From assembly GCA_028565635.1 (NCBI GenBank), contig JAOXYB010030498.1, positions 1-14,800 of the forward strand: 14,800 nt of DNA, given 5' to 3'. Shown here piece after piece: positions 9,491 through 14,800 of the stretch (position 1 is its first letter; every line of letters begins with the position of its first letter). This stretch comes from Phoronis ovalis. Its lineage: Eukaryota > Phoronida > Phoronidae. The notes under the pieces were generated by a model that was given only the letters and a program-made list of their open reading frames with translations, did no database searches and was not told the DNA's origin. A program made the translations under genes and the position numbers.

Positions 9491-10345
9491 TATATCGGCA
9501 ACCCTGAATCTATAGTACTAAATTAAAGATAAATTAGATTAAAATGAATGACTTGCATAGTACAACGAATTGAAAAAGGTCAGCAAATATTACTTAATTG
9601 TACAAAAAAAATTATTTGTTAAACTTTTGTATCATAATGACGTGAAAAATAGACAATGCTATAAATCACTACAAAAAATAATCCCCGACAAACACTCCTG
9701 TAGGTACAGCCAGCCTTATAGACTGTTTTATATGTTTGAATGGCTGCACATTCAAGGTAGCAGGAAGTACATCAGCTTGTAATCAGTCATGCTGAAATCA
9801 ATCAAATTTAACTTTAAAAAGTTTAAATAGATTTTTTATTGAACAGTGTACGCAACTGTGGTAGAAACAACACCACCGTACTGAATACATCTACAAAAAT
9901 AAATGTGATTCCTTCTGGTACAACATCATAAAAAATTACCGCAAAGAAAGCAAATTATATAACAGGCATTTTATAAATAGCTGTTTATTTTAGTTTGGGA
10001 AAGTAATCTCGACTTAGACTACCTGAGATAATAAAAATGTGGTGACAATATTTCACGAAGGAAAACAATGTTAAATTTAGAGTTTTATTGATAAAAAGCA
10101 ATAATTCACGACTTCGAGATGTAGAAAGCGTAGGTAAATGGATAAGGCATTTGTGTTTAAGACCTATATTGAACTTTGTTCGCGATAACAGCGACGGAAA
10201 AATTAAACTACTTATTTTTTCTACTTTTCTTTTCCTTTGTTTGTTAGTTTCTTTCTTATATGTTCTTATATGTAATTATTTTATGTGCATTAAAGCCCTC
10301 AGATCTCTCGAAGGTATATTCGTGATGCTACAACTGCGAAATGTT

Positions 10346-10401
10346 AATTCACAGTCTTACCATTGGCACGTCACTGTGAATTGTTCCGGCAGCAGCCGGA
10401 A
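10346..10401. repeat. Two adjacent short hairpins
   Basis: AATTCACAGT at 10346-10355 pairs perfectly with ACTGTGAATT at 10373-10382 across a 17-base loop. It is followed directly by TTCCGGC, AGCA and GCCGGAA (about 10383-10400), a perfect 7-bp stem with a 4-base loop. The pair could be a structured RNA segment, a protein-binding site or chance. No transcript evidence is available from the sequence. Confidence 0.45.
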
Positions 10402-10917
10402 AGATCGAACCCACATATATAAACTATAATACTGTAGGCGAACTGAAACGAAATTAATTAACTTTTTATATTGGGCATTAGTACGCTTAGGTTACAATCA
10501 TTAAATTATTTAATATTTATATTTAATATAAAATTTTATTTCCTCATGAAAATATAATTACCGCATAACCCATCCCGTGAAATATTTTACAGCTTTTATG
10601 TTTATCACATTAAATTAAAACCTGCAATATTTTGGTTCCTATATTCTTTATCATTTCAGACGGGCTGGTTTCAAGCAAAATTATACAAAAATAAAAAACA
10701 CATTTTCTAATTTTAAAAATATAAATAATGGCTATACTATTCAAAAAGATTGTTCAATAACGTTCTATACTATTTTAATTTTTATTGATGTACCTGTAGT
10801 TCTGAGTCACCCAGCAGGTACTTGAAGTGAACCATATTATAAAGCAACAGGTGAAATTATCCCTTCGGTTGCCTCTTTTAATTTCATATTTGAAATACCT
10901 CCCCTTTTTCTTAAAAC

Positions 10918-11046
10918 TATATATAAGTATACATACATATAAATACATATTCGTGTACCGTGAAATAAACAATATCACCGCATGGTGCAGGACTGCAAGT
11001 TGGTATCATTATTGTCTTCAATACGACATGTATTTTAATCAAACAT
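10918..11046 (+). promoter_or_regulatory. Candidate promoter / 5' UTR of gene B
   Basis: TATATATAAG at 10918-10927 lies about 150 bases before the gene B start codon, similar to the TATA-like word before gene A. CAATACGACA (11019-11028) and AATCAAACAT (11037-11046) follow; both words are also present upstream of gene A. The transcription start site cannot be fixed from sequence alone. Confidence 0.3.
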
Positions 11047-11078
11047 TATAGATAAACAGACAGCTGCATGAGAAAAAA

Positions 11079-11133
11079 ATGAAGACAGTATTTCTGGTTT
11101 TAGCTTTTTTAAAGTTTATTTACGGTCAACTAG
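11079..11133 (+). CDS. Gene B, exon 1: start codon and signal peptide
   Basis: ATG at 11079-11081 follows a run of seven A. It opens an 18-codon frame with a Lys at position 2, the hydrophobic core VFLVLAFLKFI, and a likely signal-peptidase site after Gly16 (YG-QL). The exon ends one base into codon 19 at the donor GTAGGTAA (11134). The alternative donor four bases later (GTAATT at 11138) would create a stop at the join, so it is rejected. Joining to the acceptor at 13651 gives Asp19 and then NPCDSNPC, the start of EGF1. Length, phase and donor match gene A exon 1. Confidence 0.88.
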
Positions 11134-13651
11134 GTAGGTAATTTTTAAATCCTTATTGATATGCCTAACTGACTTTTGCTTTTTTTTGTTGAAAAAATGA
11201 TGTTATTTTTACTGAGGCATATCCTTGATTTGAATTTATGTTCCTGGCATATTCTTATGCATATTAACAACAGTTTTGCTTGTTATCAAATCCTTCCAAC
11301 CACAATTGGTTCAATTGTAAGGAATAGTACCAATTAAATTACAAATAACATAGAGTACAATGCAATGAGCCGGGGCAATGAGATACACCAATGCAAATTA
11401 CTATATAGGCATTGATAAAAACTGCATGAAGATAGATAGAGAACTGTGAAGGCTATTTATTCTGGCAAAACAATGCTCGTAATACAGTTTATTTTAATTA
11501 GATGACACGTTTTAACGTCAGGATTATAGTCAAGTATATTGTTTGTAGTATTAAACGTGTTCAGCGTGTAAAGCACTACATTTGCATAGGAACACAATGC
11601 ACGAGGCTTTGATAGCACTACATGTTAAAACATATTTTGTCTCTATTTTTGGAGGGAGGAACTGTGGCGTTCCAGTTTCGCGTGTTTTGTAATATCAAAA
11701 TGTTGTACTTTCTGGTAAAAACAATAACACTCCTAATGAGGTCATTACAATTTTTTTAGTAATTGAAATTTGAAATCCGGCCTATTTTGCAATTGGAATA
11801 GTGCGATTTATAGATAGATTTGGTACTAACGCTATTTTCTCAAAATATGAAAAAGAACAGTAATTCGAGAATTTTACCCTGCTTCATATTTGCATTAACG
11901 TTATAACGTTTTTCCATTGAGTTGGAGGGTGACACAAATGGTGTACCATTACCCTACTACATGTAGCCGACAGACTTCCTTACATAAATTTCACTGTTTT
12001 AAAACAGTAAACAATAGGATCCGTAACCAAGTAAAAAATGATGAAATACAAATATCTGTCTAAAAACGGACACTCCTGCATGATTGATTTTGTTTTTAAT
12101 GAGTGCGTCTCAAGTACGTTATGAGGCGGCTTCTAGTTTGCAAAGTATCCACTCAGCCATTAGACAGGTTTTTCAAAAAGGTAATATTATTTTGCATAAA
12201 CTACGAAACACAATTTTGATAACGGAAAATGACTATGATTTAGAGTAAGATTTACATGTTTATTGAAAGCTAGCACAATGTTATTCCTTTTTTTTAGCTT
12301 CAGGAGTAGAGTAAAGTAAAGGGGGTACATTAAAAGTAGGGTTGATATTGAGAATTCGATCTATCTTTTATCCGTGCATATACATTGTGTACACCCTGGT
12401 GACGTACATTGGTCATGGTGCCAAAGTACGAGGGTGCTACGTCTGATATGCTAATTTTGTTATCTAATTGTCTTGGATGATTTATCATCTTGTACTAAGT
12501 AAAATTTCCCCAAAACTATGTTTTTCTATCATTTTTTTGAAAAAAGTTTAATATCTAGATTGAACTTCCATTCACTTTCATAACACTACTGCAAGTGCAT
12601 AGAGCAAATTAGATCCAGTATGATATAAGTGTGCATTAAGAATTGCTGTTAAAATACCTGGTCCATTTTTGTAATGCGACAATGTATATAGGGGATTCAG
12701 AAGTAGTATCTGCGTCATATGAGCTTTGATCTGTACAATTATGCATTGTCCATTATCAATGACTTTAATAGCCCGGCAAAAAATGATGGGTATACGAATG
12801 TATACAGTAATTATTACCATACCATGCACGTATTGAATAAGCAGTATTAGTGTATAATAGTATACAATGCGTACATTTATAAATGTCAATGCATGTTTAA
12901 ATACAGGATTTTTCTTAATAGACAATAAATAATGCGTTTAGCAGGGTGGTCAAATGTGTGTATTAGAACTGGTTGAATTCTCAAAAATTGAGAATTAGTT
13001 GTAAGCATGCAGGGCTTTCTTATTAAAATCTGTATCTAGTACTATGTCGTCTCCCATTTTGTTGTGGTGATTTAACACATTTTCCTCATTCCCACAAATA
13101 TTTCAGGTTTGCGTTCAATTTGCGGCTGCACTGTTTTTGTTGGTCCTTTAAATGTTACATATTATCTCTCGTGAAATCTGGCAGTTGCAAATTAATGCGG
13201 TTACACGGAGTCCCGTATGTTATGTGGTTAGATGAAGCCCAATGTAATATTTGATTTTTGTCCTAACGTGCAATACATATTAAGGACACATTTTTATATA
13301 TTCCCACTGACAAGTGTAAAATAATGAGCATGATTCTATCTTTATAAGTAAGCATGGATTACATTGTTTTCTATACGTGACCGTACATTCATGATGGTAT
13401 CGAATCATCAGAAGTGTGAATTAATCCATTGTCTATTAATTCAGTAATAGAAATATCGCAAGAATTTTACTAACTCATTCATTCTACACTAACATAGCAA
13501 ATTTTCATGAGAATAAAAAGTTCTACATAATACACACTGAAGCCTGGGGTGGGGTAATTATTATTTTATTTATTATATTCTACAAATGCGTGTTTATCTT
13601 TAGAATTCAGTATCTTTGCACCTTACCAATCCAGCTAATTTTTATTTGTAG
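11134..13651 (+). other. Intron 1 of gene B (phase 1)
   Basis: This 2518-base intron has donor GTAGGTAATT and acceptor TTTTTATTTGTAG. No coding exon is needed inside it, because the direct join gives one continuous frame. It contains a cluster of three short palindromes at 11897-12008 and an AT-rich remainder. A minus-strand open frame at 12578-12925 has no recognisable content. An acceptor-like CAAATATTTCAG near 13105 precedes no supportable exon. Confidence 0.85.
11897..12008. repeat. Cluster of three perfect short palindromes
   Basis: AACGTTATAACGTT (11897-11910), AATGGT-GT-ACCATT (11937-11950) and ACTGTTTTAAAACAGT (11993-12008) lie within 112 bases in the gene B intron. The first and third are perfect palindromes of 14 and 16 bases. 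The function is unknown. They may be binding sites for dimeric proteins or remnants of a small hairpin element. Confidence 0.5.
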
Positions 13652-14682
13652 ATAATCCATGCGATTCAAATCCTTGCAAAAACGGAGATTGTATTATAGA
13701 CAACAGTACAGCTGGTTTCCGATGTAATTGTATTCCTGGTTTCACTGGTCAACAATGTAGTATAGACATCGACGGCTGCCTCTCAAGTCCTTGTGGTCAA
13801 AATGGTTTATGTAGCGATGGAATTAATATGTTTACATGTTTTTGCTCAGCGGGTTTCACTGGTGCAACCTGTGAATTCAACTTATCTGATCCTTGTAGCA
13901 CTTTGCCTTGCTTAAACGGTGCCACGTGTGAGAATTTAGGACAGGACAGTTTCATTTGCACGTGCTCTGTGGGATTTACTGGACAAACTTGCGACGCTAA
14001 TATAGACGACTGTTCACCAAATCCCTGCCAGAACGGCGGTATGTGTATTGATCTTATTAATGCATTTGAATGCCAATGTCCACCTGGTTATACTGGACAA
14101 ATTTGTGATACAGATATAGACGATTGTTCGACAAATCCCTGCCAGAATAATGGTGTTTGCATAGACAAAATTAATGCGTTTGAGTGTAAATGCATCCCTG
14201 GGTTTACTGGGGAAATTTGTGACATTGATATAGATGAATGCGCATCAACGCCTTGCCAAAATGGGGGACATTGCATCAACTTGGTAAATAGATTTATATG
14301 TTTCTGCTTAGCTCCATTCTCTGGTGCATCATGTGATGTGGCACCACCTGATCCATGTAGCAGTTCACCTTGTCAAAATGGCGGACAATGCGTTACTAGT
14401 GTTTCTTATGGACATTATGGATTTACATGCGGCTGTGCCCCGGGTTATGAGGGTGACTTATGCGAAAGGAAACAAAGCTGTCAAGATTCCAAACTGTGTT
14501 GTGCTGTCAGGAACAATGTATACGAAATTGTACCTGGTACTAAATGTAGATATTTCATGCAATCAGTTACGTTCGGTAAGAGAACGTATTCGTATAAAGT
14601 ATATTGCCCTCATTATACTGTGTTTGACACGAACAAATGTGTTTGCAATTGGAATATACAAGCAACATGTTATGCGCCGTAA
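13652..14682 (+). CDS. Gene B, last exon: secreted protein with seven EGF-like repeats and a C-terminal 8-Cys domain
   Basis: With exon 1 this gives a 361-aa precursor, ending at TAA (14680-14682). The reading frame is open from the acceptor, so the first in-frame ATG inside the exon (13828, Met78) is not the true start. EGF-like domains: residues 22-54, 61-92, 100-132, 139-170, 177-208, 215-246 and 254-289, each with six cysteines. Domains 4, 5 and 6 begin N/D-I-D-[DE]-C and have the C-[IV]-[DN]-x4-F-x-C pattern of calcium-binding EGF modules. EGF4 and EGF5 match at about 28 of 38 residues, indicating local duplication. Residues 293-361 form the 8-Cys domain, about 46% identical to that of gene A with identical cysteine spacing and Ser323 replacing an expected Cys. 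There is no transmembrane segment, so secretion is expected. The likely role is a matrix, adhesive or glycan-binding protein. Names such as fibropellin-like or Notch-like would reflect only the shared EGF modules. Confidence 0.92.
13999..14226 (+). repeat. Tandem EGF modules of gene B (EGF4 and EGF5)
   Basis: Two consecutive 114-base units (13999-14112 and 14113-14226) encode 38-residue EGF modules with about 28 identical positions, including INAFEC and the DDCS start. This is the closest pair of modules in gene B. It is a different pair from the one duplicated in gene A, so the two paralogues have been reshaping their EGF arrays independently. Confidence 0.7.
14473..14679 (+). other. C-terminal 8-Cys domain of gene B (CBM14-like)
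   Basis: Residues 293-361 have the spacing C-x5-CC-x14-C-x19-C-x10-C-x-C-x7-C, exactly as in gene A. From Cys302 the spacing follows chitin-binding type-2 domains, with aromatic Tyr319 and Phe320 after Cys317 and C-P at 337-338, but the third expected cysteine is Ser323. The additional cysteines 295, 301 and 350 may give a different disulfide pairing. Confidence 0.5.
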
Positions 14683-14775
14683 AGTTGTAGACACTACAAT
14701 TTAGAACAAAATTCAAGTCACAAATCGTTCAATGCCGTACTTGTAAATTACATTGTTTTGATAGTTGCTTCACAA

Positions 14776-14781
14776 ATTAAA
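14776..14781 (+). promoter_or_regulatory. Candidate poly-A signal of gene B (ATTAAA)
   Basis: ATTAAA, the commonest variant of the poly-A hexamer, lies 94 bases after the stop codon and close to the end of the window. No AATAAA occurs between the stop and this point. The real cleavage site may lie beyond the window. Confidence 0.4.
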
Positions 14782-14800
14782 TGGCAGCAAATGATATATA

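Larger units (their letters stand above)
7086..11078. other. Shared upstream region between divergent genes A and B
   Basis: The starts of genes A and B face away from each other across 3,993 bases. Open frames here (for example 7989-8327 and 10088-10429 on the plus strand) have no recognised domain and look like chance. Visible features are TATA-like words and shared 10-mers near each gene start, a dispersed-repeat fragment around 9230-9490, and small hairpins at 10346-10401. Regulatory sequence for both genes is expected in this stretch, but no enhancer can be identified by eye. Confidence 0.6.

Noticed and set aside
10088-10429. 113-aa plus-strand frame with a hydrophobic stretch
   Set aside because: The hydrophobic run is encoded by a T-rich tract and the end lies in the paired hairpins. 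No recognised domain, promoter or splice context; likely chance.
10790-10821. 7-bp inverted repeat GTACCTG/CAGGTAC
   Set aside because: Short enough to be expected by chance in a 15-kb window.
13105-13220. Possible extra exon of gene B after a TTTCAG acceptor-like site
   Set aside because: The direct 11133-to-13652 join already gives a perfect signal peptide-EGF junction. The translation here is not EGF-like and no suitable donor was seen.
13828-14682. Open frame beginning at the internal ATG 13828 as a complete gene
   Set aside because: The frame is open upstream to the acceptor at 13651 and encodes EGF1 and most of EGF2 before this Met. The true start is in exon 1 at 11079.

Overview
This is AT-rich eukaryotic (animal) DNA carrying two intron-containing genes for secreted proteins made of EGF-like repeats. 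The mix of tandem EGF-like domains with a cysteine-rich end, short TGACCTT-type repeat words, a dispersed-repeat fragment of bivalve style and frequent ACATGT words suggests a mollusc, probably a bivalve. That assignment is an inference from style and not proof. There are no bacterial operons, CRISPR arrays or intact viral genes.

Layout. Positions 1-4470 are noncoding: a TA microsatellite, a hairpin, a short direct repeat and no supportable gene. Positions 4471-7085 hold gene A on the minus strand: poly-A signal, a long last exon (4568-5583), an intron (5584-7030) and a 55-base signal-peptide exon (7031-7085). Its intron carries an imprecise inverted repeat with arms of about 83 bases, next to a sequence matching the B box of tRNA genes. 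Positions 7086-11078 are the 4-kb region between the two gene starts, with one likely dispersed repeat and no convincing gene. Positions 11079-14682 hold gene B on the plus strand: a 55-base signal-peptide exon (11079-11133), a 2.5-kb intron and a long last exon (13652-14682), with a candidate poly-A signal at 14776.

Genes A (356 aa) and B (361 aa) are paralogues in head-to-head orientation. Both have a 55-base first exon ending in phase 1 at a GTAGGTAA donor, seven EGF-like domains in one uninterrupted exon, and a C-terminal 8-cysteine domain of about 69 residues with the same cysteine spacing. That C-terminal domain looks like a chitin-binding type-2 (CBM14, peritrophin-A) domain in which the third canonical cysteine is serine in both copies. 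The most economical reading is an inverted duplication of a gene for a secreted matrix, adhesive or lectin-like protein. The short first exons were found by reading the sequence, and they give both genes a complete start.
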